A stretch of 15,298 nucleotides of DNA from Candidatus Woesearchaeota archaeon (GTDB lineage: Archaea > Nanobdellota > Nanobdellia > Woesearchaeales > GCA-2687795), in NCBI GenBank assembly GCA_002687795.1, contig NZBG01000033.1:1-15298 (forward strand). Reading direction: 5' to 3'. Positions 1 to 7,229 of the stretch are shown here, piece by piece; the first letter of the stretch is position 1; each line of letters opens with the position of its first letter. The notes below the pieces were generated by a model. It had not been told where the DNA came from. It was given only the letters and a program-made list of their open reading frames with translations, and searched no databases. The position numbers and the translations under genes are program-made.

Positions 1-66
1 AAATATTCATTTGGAACAATAGAGGTAACATATTATCCTTCAGCACCTTCACCAGGAACTCCATAA
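1..66 (+). CDS. 3' end of an unknown protein (partial)
   Basis: Only the last 21 codons are inside the window. They read KYSFGTIEVTYYPSAPSPGTP followed by TAA at 64-66. The tail is rich in Pro, Ser and Tyr and looks like the exposed end of an envelope protein, but no family can be named. The next gene starts one base after this stop, so the two are almost certainly translated from the same message. Confidence 0.5.
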   Translation, partial: KYSFGTIEVTYYPSAPSPGTP

Positions 67-67
67 G

Positions 68-613
68 ATGAAAAACAATAAAAAATCCCAGATGGAAATA
101 ATGGGCTTAGCCTTGGTTGTGATTCTGATTAGCCTTGGCATTTTGTTTGCTGTTAAGTTCTCAGCTATGAAGCCAGCTACATCCGGAGCCAGGGGGGCAT
201 ATATCAAGACAGTAAAAGCCTCTAATATGCTTAACACCTTGCTGAAAGTGAACACTGAATGCGCAGCAGGAGCCACAGTAACTCAGCTTATCCAAGACTG
301 TGCTTCTGGAAACCCTCAATTAACCTCCTGCCCTAATCCTCTAGCCCCTCTTACTCTTCTAGATTCTTGCGGATATATTAAAAGCATTATAGGTGATGGT
401 ATTATAGGTGAAGGGATACCCCAGGAAGGAATATTTGACAAAACCTTTGGTGAATGGGGGCAGGATTTTTATTTTGTGATTAAAAAGGGGGGTACCATTA
501 TAACTGATATAGGTCAGGTTGGTACAGAATGCCAAGGAATAAAAGAAAGCAAAAACCAGCCAATTCCTGTAACTGGAGGCTTAGTTACTGTAACGCTTGA
601 CTTATGTGGGTAA
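68..613 (+). CDS. Pilin-like, cysteine-rich membrane-anchored protein
   Basis: The protein has 181 residues. The N-terminus is charged (MKNNKKSQMEIMG) and is followed by one hydrophobic helix at about residues 13-31 (GLALVVILISLGILFAV). This resembles archaeal class III (prepilin-type) signal peptides, in which a short basic leader precedes a Q/E-containing hydrophobic stalk. The rest is a soluble, presumably extracytoplasmic domain. It contains six cysteines (NTEC, QDC, TSC, DSC, TEC, DLC), enough for three disulfides. The start at 68 lies one base after the previous stop, suggesting translational coupling and an envelope or pilus operon. No specific family is recognised. The pilin-like reading rests on the N-terminus only. 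Confidence 0.75.
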   Translation: MKNNKKSQMEIMGLALVVILISLGILFAVKFSAMKPATSGARGAYIKTVKASNMLNTLLKVNTECAAGATVTQLIQDCASGNPQLTSCPNPLAPLTLLDSCGYIKSIIGDGIIGEGIPQEGIFDKTFGEWGQDFYFVIKKGGTIITDIGQVGTECQGIKESKNQPIPVTGGLVTVTLDLCG

Positions 614-671
614 GTATTTAGCTAAGGAAGCCATAAATTACTTCGTAATTTAATGTCAGCGCTAAATACTT
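612..671. repeat. Nested inverted repeat after the pilin-like gene
   Basis: AAGTATTTAGC at 612-622 is perfectly complementary to GCTAAATACTT at 661-671. Inside the loop is a second perfect hairpin, TAAATTAC-TTC-GTAATTTA, around 634-652. The outer arm begins at the stop codon of the preceding gene. This may be a transcript-end structure. The right arm (TAAATAC) also resembles a TATA box for the structured segment that follows. Confidence 0.5.
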
Positions 672-696
672 CTTTCCTCCCATTTCGCATAACCAC

Positions 697-782
697 TAGA
701 GGGCCCGCCCCATCACGAGTATTGTTTACTCGCAGAACTGATAAGAAGGTATTGATGAATTTCTTGAGTGTCCACCTCTACA
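697..782 (+). ncRNA. Possible structured small RNA (tentative)
   Basis: This is a GC-rich patch in an AT-rich gap with no convincing ORF. TAGAGG (697-702) pairs with CCTCTA (775-780). Inside are a hairpin CGAGTA-TTGTT-TACTCG (716-732) and a weaker one, AAGAA (743-747) with TTCTT (761-765). A CTGA (738-741) and a TGATGA (753-758) resemble the boxes that form L7Ae-binding kink-turns or kink-loops in archaeal sRNAs. ACA follows the outer stem at 780-782, as in H/ACA RNAs. An AT-rich box (TAAATAC, 663-669) sits at promoter distance upstream. No family is matched convincingly, so this is a candidate only. Confidence 0.3.
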
Positions 783-822
783 GATGATGTTTTATGTGTA
801 CATAACTTAATGTATTTTTTTC

Positions 823-832
823 TATAAATATA
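823..832 (+). promoter_or_regulatory. TATA box for secF-secD
   Basis: TATAAATATA lies about 40 nt upstream of the secF ATG at 867 in a strongly AT-rich stretch. It predicts a transcript with a very short leader. AGGAG directly abuts the ATG, which is too close for a usual Shine-Dalgarno element. Confidence 0.5.
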
Positions 833-866
833 AAGATTTAAATAAAAATTAGGTTTTCTATAGGAG

Positions 867-1775
867 ATGGAAGAGAAAAAGGAATCGTTTTTCATCAAGG
901 TCTATAGCAGGCAATATAAGAAGCTCTTGCTTATACCTTTCCTGCTGCTTTTCATAGCTTTAGTTATTATTTTCTATAGGTATTCAACAACAGGGGAATT
1001 TGTGGGAAAAGGCATCACATTAAAAGGTGGAACAACTGTCACAATCCCTACAACAGATGAGCTCAATATACAAAATGAGCAGGAAACACTTTTATCTTCT
1101 TTTCCGGGGTATGATATCAATATAAGGCAGCTTTATAAGATGGGAAGAAGCTCAGGAATCGTTATAGAGGCTGATGTTGATCCTGAGAAGCCGGATGAGC
1201 TGCAGAAGTTCTTTGAGAAATTAGAAGCGCAGTTTAATCTTGAAAAGGAGGATTATTCAGTGGAGGTGATAGGCTCCTCTCTCGGGAAAAGCTTTTTTAG
1301 GGAGATACTCACAGCGATTTCAATAGCGTTCTTATTCATGGGCATTGTAGTGTTTCTTTATTTCAGGAATTTTGTTCCAAGCATTACTGTTATATTATCA
1401 GCCTTGTCTGATATCATAGGAACGCTGGCTGTTGTAAACCTTCTGGATATCAAGCTGTCAACAGCAGGCATAGCAGCATTTCTGATGCTGATAGGGTATT
1501 CTGTTGATACAAATATATTATTATCTTCAAGGGTTCTTAAGAGGACAGAGGGCTCAGTTCTTGAAAGATGCTTAGGGGCGATGAAAACCGGGATGATGAT
1601 GAGCATAACAACAATTACAGCTATCCTGATAGCTATAACTTTTACTCAGTCAGAGGTTATCAGACAGATAATGCTTATCCTCCTAATAGGCTTGTTTTTA
1701 GACATTATAAACACCTGGATACAAAATGCAGGAATATTAAGAATATATCTTGAAAGAAAGCATAAGCCCAGCTAA
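867..1775 (+). CDS. secF: Protein-export membrane protein SecF
   Basis: SecF is a 302-residue RND-family subunit that works with SecD at the Sec translocon, using the ion gradient to help release proteins on the outer side. Transmembrane helix 1 is at about 19-38. The first extracytoplasmic domain begins with the GGT-containing strand LKGGTTVTIP (52-61). The C-terminal five-helix bundle starts near 145. It carries the family's intramembrane acidic residues, seen as D182 (ALSDIIGT) and D214 (LMLIGYSVDTNILLSSRVL), which lies in the SecD/F signature helix. Length is normal for archaeal SecF. The C-terminus ends KHKPS. secD follows with overlap or a 7-nt gap depending on its start, so the two form one operon. 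In archaea SecDF functions without SecA. Confidence 0.95.
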   Translation: MEEKKESFFIKVYSRQYKKLLLIPFLLLFIALVIIFYRYSTTGEFVGKGITLKGGTTVTIPTTDELNIQNEQETLLSSFPGYDINIRQLYKMGRSSGIVIEADVDPEKPDELQKFFEKLEAQFNLEKEDYSVEVIGSSLGKSFFREILTAISIAFLFMGIVVFLYFRNFVPSITVILSALSDIIGTLAVVNLLDIKLSTAGIAAFLMLIGYSVDTNILLSSRVLKRTEGSVLERCLGAMKTGMMMSITTITAILIAITFTQSEVIRQIMLILLIGLFLDIINTWIQNAGILRIYLERKHKPS

Positions 1776-1782
1776 GAAGAAT

Positions 1783-3507
1783 ATGAAGGTTCTGAAAATG
1801 AACAGGAAGCTTAAACAGATATTCACAAACTACAGGGTAATCATTTTGTTAGCTTGCTTAATCCTGGCTACAGTATCAATACACCCGAACCCATCTGTTA
1901 AAGGCGTTACAATAAGGAATGTTCTTACAAATTCATCTGCTTCGCTTGCCGGGATTCAGGGCCCTGCCCCAACAACCAGGCCAATGAGCAGGGAAAGGGT
2001 GCTGGCTGTCAACAATGTTGATATTGATGATATAGAGGATTATTATAACATTATAGAAGGGTTAAGGATTAACCAGACTGTTCATATAAAGACCAATAAA
2101 GGCTTGTACAAATTAATAACCAGGGCTGAGATTGAAGAGATAGAGCTAAATGAAACAATAGAACGGCTGGTGGTTGAAGAGGTATTTAATGAAACCTCCA
2201 ATCAAACACAGAACATAACGAATATCATAAGAGAGCCTAAAAAAGAAACCTATGTTAAAGGTGTTGAAGATATTGGGCTGAAGGTGTATAAACCTCCTAA
2301 AACCAATGTCAAGCTGGGGCTTGATTTGCAGGGTGGAGTGAGAGTTTTATTACAGCCCGAGGAAAAGGTTTCAAAGATTTATACTGATGACCTTATAGCA
2401 AGCCTTAATCAGAGGCTGAATGTATATGGCCTGAGCGATGTGGTGATTAGAAGCTCAAGCGATTTGTCAGGCAATCAGTATATTCTTGTTGAGATTGCTG
2501 GAGCTAATGAAGAAGAGGTTAAAGAGCTTATTGCAAAGCAGGGCAAGTTTGAATCAAAGATAGGTAATGAAACGGTCTTCCGTGGCGGTGAAGATATAAC
2601 CTATGTATGCAGGAGCGCTGACTGCGCGGGAATTGATCCTAACCAGGGCTGCGGGATTGTGGAAGGCGGCGGTTATGCATGCAGGTTCAGGTTTTCTATT
2701 TCTTTAAGCCCTGAAGCTGCTGAAAGGCAGGCTGAGTTAACCAAAGACCTAGAAGTAGTTACGGATGCTGGCGGAGAATACCTAACTGAGAAGCTATATC
2801 TTTTCCTTGATGATAAAGAGGTTGACCAGCTAAGTATAGGAGCTGACTTAAAAGGAAGGGCTGTAACGGATATACAGATATCCGGCTCGGGTTTTGGAGC
2901 CACCAACCAGGAGGCTGTGTTTAATTCTCTGCAGAATATGAAAAAACTGCAGACAATACTGATAACCGGCTCTCTTCCAGTGAAACTAAACATTGTCAAA
3001 ACAGACAATGTATCACCTATCCTCGGGGAGGAGTTTGTTAAGAATGCTATGTTAATGGGCCTGTTTGTGCTTATTGGCGTGGCAGTTGTAGTTTCAATAA
3101 GGTACAGGAAACTTCAGATTACGGTGCCAATGGTAATTTCATTAGCCTCAGAGCTTGTGCTTCTTATTGGCGTTGCTTCTATAATAGGCTGGAACATTGA
3201 CCTGCCAGCGATTGCCGGAATTATAATTGCGATTGGAACAGGGGTTGATCATCTTATAGTTATCTCAGACGAAACAATAGGGGGGAAGTCAATAGAAATA
3301 TTTGACTGGAAGAAAAGGATAAAGAAGGCATTCTTTATTATAACAGCAGCATATCTCACAACAGTTGTGGCAATGGTGCCTTTGATATTTGCCGGTGCTG
3401 GTCTCTTAAAGGGATTTGCAATCACAACCATAATTGGTGTGAGCATAGGAATATTTATCGCAAGGCCTGCGTTTGCGAATGTTGTTGAGATTTTGCTGAG
3501 AGAATGA
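1783..3507 (+). CDS. secD: Protein-export membrane protein SecD with PDZ-like insert
   Basis: SecD pairs with SecF in the export-accessory complex. One transmembrane helix (GVIILLACLILATVSI region) is followed by an about 70-residue PDZ-like segment, roughly residues 40-110, running from GVTIRNVLTNSSASLAGI to HIKTNKGLYKL. Next comes a linker dense in N-glycosylation sequons (NETI, NETS, NQT, NIT), then the conserved LGLDLQGG motif. The external domain has four cysteines near CRSADC and YACRF. The C-terminal bundle contains PAIAGIIIAIGTGVDHLIVISDE with the conserved membrane aspartate. The reading frame is open back to a TTG at 1750, overlapping secF by 26 nt (585 residues). ATG at 1783 and ATG at 1798 are alternatives. 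I chose 1783 because it is an ATG 7 nt after the secF stop, but the choice is uncertain. Confidence 0.95.
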   Translation: MKVLKMNRKLKQIFTNYRVIILLACLILATVSIHPNPSVKGVTIRNVLTNSSASLAGIQGPAPTTRPMSRERVLAVNNVDIDDIEDYYNIIEGLRINQTVHIKTNKGLYKLITRAEIEEIELNETIERLVVEEVFNETSNQTQNITNIIREPKKETYVKGVEDIGLKVYKPPKTNVKLGLDLQGGVRVLLQPEEKVSKIYTDDLIASLNQRLNVYGLSDVVIRSSSDLSGNQYILVEIAGANEEEVKELIAKQGKFESKIGNETVFRGGEDITYVCRSADCAGIDPNQGCGIVEGGGYACRFRFSISLSPEAAERQAELTKDLEVVTDAGGEYLTEKLYLFLDDKEVDQLSIGADLKGRAVTDIQISGSGFGATNQEAVFNSLQNMKKLQTILITGSLPVKLNIVKTDNVSPILGEEFVKNAMLMGLFVLIGVAVVVSIRYRKLQITVPMVISLASELVLLIGVASIIGWNIDLPAIAGIIIAIGTGVDHLIVISDETIGGKSIEIFDWKKRIKKAFFIITAAYLTTVVAMVPLIFAGAGLLKGFAITTIIGVSIGIFIARPAFANVVEILLRE

Positions 3508-3517
3508 ATGCAAAAAG

Positions 3518-3530
3518 AAATATTTATTAA
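3518..3530 (+). promoter_or_regulatory. TATA-like box for the VIT1-like gene
   Basis: AAATATTTATTAA is centred about 32 nt before the ATG at 3557. No Shine-Dalgarno is visible, so a leaderless or nearly leaderless transcript separate from secFD is likely. Confidence 0.45.
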
Positions 3531-3556
3531 TTCTTGATATTATTAGCTCTTACTAA

Positions 3557-4036
3557 ATGAAAAGAGACGGACTACAAGGAGCAACTTTTGGAATTATGGA
3601 AGCTATTGTGATGGTTCTGGGAGTTGTGACCTGGCTTTCTGTGATGGATAATAAGCTTTTGCTGGTTACAAGCATCCTGGTTATTGGATTATCTGATGCG
3701 TTTGCAAACGCAGCAGCTTTTCATGTGTCTGAAGAGACTGAGACAAAGCATTCTAAAAAGGAGATAATAAGGTCAACCTTGTTTTGTTTCGGGGGGACTT
3801 TTCTGACGTTTGGGGTTTTGGTTTTGCCGCTTCTTTTATTGCCATTTGGATTGAGGACTTTGATAATAATTACATGGGTGTTTGCTATTGTTCTCATAGT
3901 GCTATTAGCAGATTTTATAGCTAGGTTGAATAAGCAGAAAAGAGTAAAGCTGATAACTGAGTATGTTTTGCTTGGAGTGGTTGTTTCAGTGCTGTGTTAT
4001 TTTCTGGCGGAGCTTGTTAAGAGGATTGTTGTTTGA
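3557..4036 (+). CDS. VIT1/CCC1-like small membrane protein
   Basis: The protein has 159 residues and about five membrane helices. The N-terminal segment GLQGATFGIMEAIVMVLGVVTWLS, and the segment VIGLSDAFANAAAFHVSEETE that follows, align by eye with VIT1/CCC1 iron/manganese transporters. In that family FG-x-x-DG starts helix 1 and a GLA-x-x-x-A-D/G-x-x-S-M-x-x-x-x-Y-L-S-x-x-S-E pattern ends helix 2. Here the first-helix DG is replaced by EA and the Met position by a His-containing sequence. The cytosolic metal-binding region usually found between helices 2 and 3 is reduced to a short charged stretch (TETKHSKKEIIRS). Metal transport is therefore plausible but not assured; it could be a divergent relative with another role. 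Confidence 0.6.
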   Translation: MKRDGLQGATFGIMEAIVMVLGVVTWLSVMDNKLLLVTSILVIGLSDAFANAAAFHVSEETETKHSKKEIIRSTLFCFGGTFLTFGVLVLPLLLLPFGLRTLIIITWVFAIVLIVLLADFIARLNKQKRVKLITEYVLLGVVVSVLCYFLAELVKRIVV

Positions 4037-4058
4037 TACTACTCTACCATCAAAAAAG

Positions 4059-4066
4059 ATTTAAAT
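4059..4066 (+). promoter_or_regulatory. TATA-like box for the lipid-kinase-like gene
   Basis: GATTTAAAT lies about 25 nt before the ATG at 4088, and no Shine-Dalgarno is present. This is the spacing expected for a leaderless archaeal transcript. Confidence 0.5.
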
Positions 4067-4087
4067 CAAATCTCATTCTCGGCATTT

Positions 4088-5065
4088 ATGGGTCCATTAG
4101 ATGCTATAATAAATGAAAAACCAATATGTGTTCTAATAAATCCTAATGCAAATGAAGGAAGAGCATTGGAATTTTATAGAGAAAAAATAAAACCTCCCCT
4201 GGATAAGCATAATAGAGTATATCATGAAAAAATCACAGAGAGCCCTGAGTACGCTGTTGATTTTGTTAGATCTGATAAAGAACATTTAGTTTATATTATA
4301 GTTTCCGGAGATACTGGTTCAAATGCTGCTGCAGAAGGCGCTGTTAGAAGTGAGTTGGAAAAGTACCTAGTATTTCCTGGAGGAGGTATTGGTTGTGATA
4401 TCCCTAAAACTTTCCCTTTTAATATTAACCATAATTCTGGTGAATTATGCCATCAACTATCAAATGCAAGTATAAAAAGGGAAGATATGTGGGAAGTGAA
4501 CGGGCTATACTTTCTCGCATATGCTGGCCTGGGATATGATAGTATAGTATTAGACGAATGGAAGAAAAAGCGTATTTTGAGAGGAAAACCTGCTTATTTT
4601 GCAGCGGCTTTTAGGGCTCTCTCTAAATATAAGCCAAGAGAAATGACAATCAAATTTAATGGGGAAGATGGCGCTGTTGAAAAAGATTTAAGTGCCTTTT
4701 TAATAGTGGCCTCTAATGTCGAGAGTTATGCTGGCGGCGCGATAAATTTTTCTGCTGAGCCGGATGATGGCTTATTGGATTTCCATGTAATATCGGACGG
4801 TACATCAGCGTTTATGAATTTTCTTTCAACAAGGCTGGGAGGGCAGATTGATAAACAAGTGGTATATTCTCATAGAGTAAGAGAATTAGAAGTGTTTTGC
4901 AGGGAACCTGTTCCATTACAAGTGAATGGAGAGAAAGTTCCGTTGCAAGAAAGTGGAGAGAGAGTAGAAGTGCACACAGCTATAGGAAAGCCTCATTATA
5001 GATATAGGTACAGGTTTGCCCATACTGGTAAAAGAGCTAATGTACTGGTCCAGAATACAGGTTAG
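4088..5065 (+). CDS. Diacylglycerol/sphingoid-lipid kinase-fold protein, altered catalytic loop
   Basis: This 325-residue protein belongs to the YegS/DgkB/LCB5 lipid kinase superfamily. Seen in order: the first nucleotide-loop strand CVLINPNANEG (14-24; family NPxSGxG), the catalytic-loop region IIVSGDTGSNAAAEG (70-84), FPGGGIGCDIPKTF (96-109; family PxGTGNDFAR), the beta-sandwich domain with SNVESYAGGAINFSAEPDDGLLDFHVI, and the C-terminal VNGEKVPL (family DGE). The family's near-invariant GGDGTxNE reads SGDTGSNA here: Thr and Gly exchanged and the last Glu lost. It may be a weak or repurposed kinase, an archaeal phospholipid-biosynthesis variant, or a lipid/NAD-binding protein. It is convergent with trxB, 12 bp away. 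Confidence 0.8.
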   Translation: MGPLDAIINEKPICVLINPNANEGRALEFYREKIKPPLDKHNRVYHEKITESPEYAVDFVRSDKEHLVYIIVSGDTGSNAAAEGAVRSELEKYLVFPGGGIGCDIPKTFPFNINHNSGELCHQLSNASIKREDMWEVNGLYFLAYAGLGYDSIVLDEWKKKRILRGKPAYFAAAFRALSKYKPREMTIKFNGEDGAVEKDLSAFLIVASNVESYAGGAINFSAEPDDGLLDFHVISDGTSAFMNFLSTRLGGQIDKQVVYSHRVRELEVFCREPVPLQVNGEKVPLQESGERVEVHTAIGKPHYRYRYRFAHTGKRANVLVQNTG

Positions 5066-5077
5066 TTATTACAAAAC

Positions 5078-5986
5078 TTAATGATTAAGATAACCATAAG
5101 CAGAATAAGCAGCTGTAACTCCTTCTCCAACGCCTGTTATCGCCTGCTTGAATTTGGTGTTCACAACATCGCCTGCTGCAAAGACCCCTTTAACATTTGT
5201 TTTTGATTCTCTGTCAATAATGATTTCATCTTTCTCATTGGTTTTAACTCCTAAATCATTTGCTAGTTCAGAAACAGGCAGTCTTCCAATCTCAATAAAC
5301 AACCCATCAACATTAAACTCTCTTTTGCCTTTATATGGCTTGTCAAATATTACCTTATTCACAAATTTGTCTCCCTTTATTTCTGTTATGTTAGTGTTAT
5401 TGATAATCTCAATCTTTTTATTATCTATAACCTTCTTATAATTAACGGGCTCTGCCCGGATTTTTTCTTTTCTGTAGATGATGTATACTTTTTTTGCATA
5501 TTCTGATAGTAAGAGAGCTTCTTTTGCAGCTGAGTCAGAGCCGCCAATTACCCCCATTACTTTGTCTTTGTAGAACGCTCCATCACACATTGCGCAGTAG
5601 TGAACGCCTTTATTAGTAAATCCTTTTTCACCTGGCGCATTTAATTTCCTTACCCTTGTGCCTGTGCAGAAAATAATTGTTTTGGATAAATACTTACCTT
5701 TGTTTGTGGATACTGCAAAAATACTTTTTTGTTTCCCAATCTTTTCTACTTTCTCTTCCTTTAGTTCAATATCATATTTTAAGGCATGATCCTTCAGCTT
5801 GTTGGCCAGCTCCATGCCTCCAATCCTGGGAAATCCGGGATAATTCTCAACAATATGGGTTGTGTTAATGGTTCCTCCCACCATTTTTCCCAGAATCAGG
5901 GTTTTCATCTTAAATCTTCCTGAGTAAACAGCTGCGCCTAAGCCTGCGCAGCCTGCTCCTATTATTATTGTATCATAAGTTTGCAT
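5078..5986 (-). CDS. trxB: Thioredoxin reductase (FAD/NAD(P)-dependent)
   Basis: This 302-residue flavoprotein would reduce thioredoxin or a similar small dithiol protein using a nicotinamide cofactor. The N-terminal FAD dinucleotide fold is TIIIGAGCAGLGAA (6-19), where the family usually has GxGPAG. The redox-active pair is C131/C134 in HYCAMCDG, where CATC is more common. The second nucleotide-binding motif is VIGGSDSAAKEA (about 145-156), followed by YRKEKIRAEP in place of the NADPH-specific HRRxxxRA. This leaves the NADH/NADPH preference open. The C-terminal FAD motif FAAGDVV is present. Start ATG at 5984-5986. It has no leader if transcription starts about 26 nt from the shared palindromic TATA box at 6007-6018. 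Confidence 0.93.
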   Translation of the reverse strand: MQTYDTIIIGAGCAGLGAAVYSGRFKMKTLILGKMVGGTINTTHIVENYPGFPRIGGMELANKLKDHALKYDIELKEEKVEKIGKQKSIFAVSTNKGKYLSKTIIFCTGTRVRKLNAPGEKGFTNKGVHYCAMCDGAFYKDKVMGVIGGSDSAAKEALLLSEYAKKVYIIYRKEKIRAEPVNYKKVIDNKKIEIINNTNITEIKGDKFVNKVIFDKPYKGKREFNVDGLFIEIGRLPVSELANDLGVKTNEKDEIIIDRESKTNVKGVFAAGDVVNTKFKQAITGVGEGVTAAYSAYGYLNH

Positions 5987-6006
5987 AAAAAAAAGATAAC
6001 GAAAGT

Positions 6007-6018
6007 TTTATATATAAA
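6007..6018. promoter_or_regulatory. Palindromic bidirectional TATA box
   Basis: TTTATATATAAA is a perfect 12-nt palindrome. Its centre (6012.5) is 26.5 nt from the first base of the trxB start codon (5986, minus) and 26.5 nt from the first base of the plus-strand ATG at 6039. Purine-rich BRE-like bases flank both sides (GAAAG in one direction, CAAGA in the other). The distance matches leaderless archaeal initiation on both strands. Confidence 0.65.
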
Positions 6019-6038
6019 TCTTGTTATAAAAAAAGAAT

Positions 6039-6623
6039 ATGGCTGAACAATCCGCATTCAGAGAGGCATTGGAGTTTTTTGGTGATATCGGCATCTATGA
6101 TGTTGTCCTGCCATTCTTATTAGTTTTTACAATAATCTTCGCTATCCTTGAGAAAACAAAAGTGTTTGGCATGGAGGAAGTAGATGGGGTAAAATACACA
6201 AAAAAGAACCTTAATGCAATAGCTTCTTTTGTGATAGCCTTTATGGTTATTGCCTCTTCCAAGCTGGTGGAAACTATAACCACAATCTCTTCCCAAGTTG
6301 TGATACTTCTTATGCTTTCTATATTCTTCCTGTTATTGGTTGGCTCTTTTTACAACGCTGAAGACTTTAAAGAAGGCGTTTTTTTAAAGAGCCCATGGAA
6401 TGCAATCTTTATGATAATAATGTTTGTTGGGATTGTTTTTATATTCCTGCAGGCAATTAAAACAAAGAGCGGTGAAAGCTGGCTGGAATGGTTCTGGAAG
6501 TTTTTATCAGAGCACTGGAGCAGCAGAGGTATTGCTTCCATTATATTATTAATTATTATTATTGGGTTTATGGTTGTTGTAATAAATCCAAAAGAAAAAA
6601 CTAAAAAGGAGGTTGAAAAATGA
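6039..6623 (+). CDS. Five-span membrane protein, tandem paralog 1
   Basis: The 194-residue protein has hydrophobic helices at about 22-41, 58-76, 84-105, 119-140 and 164-187 and a lysine-rich C-terminus (NPKEKTKKEVEK), presumably cytoplasmic. The first helix and following loop, LPFLLVFTIIFAILEKTKVFG, then KKNLNAIASFVIAFMVI, recur in the next two genes. That marks them as one family arising by duplication. A stop/start overlap of 4 nt (ATGA at 6620-6623) joins it to paralog 2, preceded by the Shine-Dalgarno-like AAAAGGAGGT. No known family or enzymatic motif is recognised. A structural or assembly role in the membrane is possible but not shown. Confidence 0.8.
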   Translation: MAEQSAFREALEFFGDIGIYDVVLPFLLVFTIIFAILEKTKVFGMEEVDGVKYTKKNLNAIASFVIAFMVIASSKLVETITTISSQVVILLMLSIFFLLLVGSFYNAEDFKEGVFLKSPWNAIFMIIMFVGIVFIFLQAIKTKSGESWLEWFWKFLSEHWSSRGIASIILLIIIIGFMVVVINPKEKTKKEVEK

Positions 6624-7207
6624 CAAATCTGGATTTTAAAGGATTTTTTGGAACATTAGAAAGTTGGGGGCTGACAGATGCCTTACTGCCTTTTCTGCTG
6701 ATATTTACAATTATTTTTGCTATTCTGCAGAAAACAAAGGTGATTGGAGAGGATAAAAAGAACATACATGTGGTTATTGCATTAGTTATAGCTTTACTAG
6801 TGGTTATACCGCATATAATCAATCCAGGGGGACCAGCTGATGTTGTTGGAATAATCAACCAGGCAATTCCTCATGTGTCTCTTGTGATTGTGGCGATAGT
6901 AATGTTATTGATATTGGTTGGCGTATTCGGCAAGGATATAGATTTAATGGGAACAAGCTTTGCTGGCTGGATTGCTATTGCATCGTTTGGTTTAATAATT
7001 TACATCTTCGGAGCAGCAGCAGGATGGGGCTGGAACATACCAAACTGGTTAGGCTGGTTAAGAAATGAGAGTACGCAGGCGTTGGTGTTAATCATCCTTG
7101 TATTTGGGGTTATAATCTGGCTGATTACAAAAGAGTCCAGACCAAAGCAGGAGAAAACAACTTTAGGCAACCTGGTCAAGAAGATAGGTGACTCTGTCAA
7201 GAAATAA
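6620..7207 (+). CDS. Five-span membrane protein, tandem paralog 2
   Basis: The 195-residue protein overlaps paralog 1 by 4 nt and has the strong ribosome-binding site AGGAGGT a few bases upstream, inside the previous gene. Helices are at about 23-42, 50-69, 83-104, 112-132 and 148-170. It shares LPFLLIFTIIFAILQKTKVIGEDKKN and the second helix VVIALVIALLVV with its neighbours. A Trp/Gly-rich loop, AAGWGWNIPNWLGWL, lies between helices 4 and 5. The basic tail ends KKIGDSVKK. The function is unknown. Translational coupling implies it is made together with paralog 1, perhaps as subunits of one complex. Confidence 0.8.
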   Translation: MTNLDFKGFFGTLESWGLTDALLPFLLIFTIIFAILQKTKVIGEDKKNIHVVIALVIALLVVIPHIINPGGPADVVGIINQAIPHVSLVIVAIVMLLILVGVFGKDIDLMGTSFAGWIAIASFGLIIYIFGAAAGWGWNIPNWLGWLRNESTQALVLIILVFGVIIWLITKESRPKQEKTTLGNLVKKIGDSVKK

Positions 7208-7229
7208 AGACAGTAAAATACCTAAAAAA

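Noticed and set aside
713..898. Minus-strand open frame of 61 codons in the gap before secF.
   Set aside because: It overlaps the secF start and its promoter, has tyrosine/lysine-rich composition typical of reading AT-rich non-coding DNA backwards, and lacks its own promoter.
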